Origin: Helicobacter pullorum NCTC 12824
Lineage (GTDB): Bacteria; Campylobacterota; Campylobacteria; Campylobacterales; Helicobacteraceae
Length of the DNA: 64,000 nt
Direction of reading: 5' to 3'
NCBI RefSeq assembly: GCF_017979475.1
Contig: NZ_JAERIT010000005.1
Location: forward strand, 116,907-180,906
Shown: one piece after another, positions 63,924-64,000 of the stretch
Layout: every line of letters begins with the position of its first letter
Numbering within the stretch: the stretch's first letter is position 1
The notes under the pieces: generated by a model
The model's database searches: none
What the model was told of the DNA's origin: nothing
Seen by the model: the letters and a program-made list of their open reading frames with translations, nothing else
Program-made: the position numbers and the translations under genes

Positions 63924-64000
63924 CTACCACCACACTCCTAATCTAATATACCCTGCATGAGATTGAACTCCATTTGCAAAGATACCACTATAATTTAAAG
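63924..64000 (-). CDS. 3' end of a probable outer membrane beta-barrel protein (rest outside window)
   Basis: The minus strand has 24 codons in frame to the window edge, ending GIFANGVQSHAGYIRLGVWW then TAG. The alternating hydrophobic pattern and terminal aromatic residue are typical of the last strand of outer-membrane barrels or autotransporters, common in Helicobacter. Only the end is visible, so the call is tentative. Confidence 0.45.
   Translation of the reverse strand, partial: LNYSGIFANGVQSHAGYIRLGVWW

Noticed and set aside
1..64000. tRNA, rRNA, tmRNA, SRP RNA and RNase P RNA genes
   Set aside because: I looked through the gaps for tRNA T-loop sequences and known RNA motifs and saw none; a covariance-model scan would be decisive.

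Overview
The window looks like a stretch of chromosome from a Helicobacter, most likely an enterohepatic, non-pylori species. It is AT-rich. It encodes an epsilonproteobacterial XerH recombinase with a difH-like site, a gyrA - small exported protein - flgR gene order that I recall from H. pylori (HP0701-HP0703), a close relative of the H. pylori HP0310 deacetylase, a Cj0069-type ATP-grasp protein, PycB, CmoA, DcuA/AspA and a sigma54-type flagellar hook operon. I cannot name the species. No rRNA, tRNA or CRISPR array was seen.

Layout: 1-3.9 kb holds the 3' part of a UDP-glucose dehydrogenase gene, then lipoprotein-tlyA-ribF-cmoA. 4.1-9.7 kb is an accessory block that looks richer in GC: a decayed GNAT gene, a GMP synthase gene split into two ORFs by a Tag-GNAT fusion gene, and an ArsB-like transporter. 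10-19 kb carries dapE, alaS, a SprA-like protein, pycB, xseA and a PIN-PhoH gene. 19-29 kb carries nrdA, bipA and the fliK-flgD-flgE operon behind a sigma54-like promoter. 29-33.7 kb is the most unusual part: a radical SAM gene with a C12/G12 tract, xerH with a difH-like palindrome, two very small hydrophobic peptide genes (one in an RNA whose 5' end can pair with its 3' region, as in type I toxin mRNAs), a small lipoprotein and an intergenic C11 tract. 33.7-50.9 kb is mainly housekeeping (purU, sppA, lepA, dcuA-aspA, a MATE pump, hemD, asd, gyrA), with flgR broken by one base in a T tract. 51-58.5 kb has ppi, acnB, cysK and a cluster of a G3E GTPase, a small Cys protein, an HP0310-like deacetylase/imidase-fold enzyme and a nitrilase-family amidohydrolase. 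58.7-64 kb has a GC-richer ATP-grasp gene, a two-gene unit behind a sigma28-like promoter (including an EF-hand-like protein), cvfB, a membrane protein, a degenerate AT-rich repeat region and the end of an outer-membrane-type gene.

Connections: the hook operon and the sigma28-like unit tie two loci to flagellar regulation, while the activator expected to drive sigma54 flagellar promoters (FlgR) is out of frame in this sequence. Three homopolymeric tracts (C12 in the radical SAM gene, C11 upstream of the DUF411 gene, T6 in flgR) make phase variation a recurring theme. The best candidates for undescribed biology are the paired small-peptide loci at 31.6-33.0 kb, the hook protein with four tandem carbohydrate-binding-like repeats, the split guaA, and the sigma28-linked EF-hand protein.
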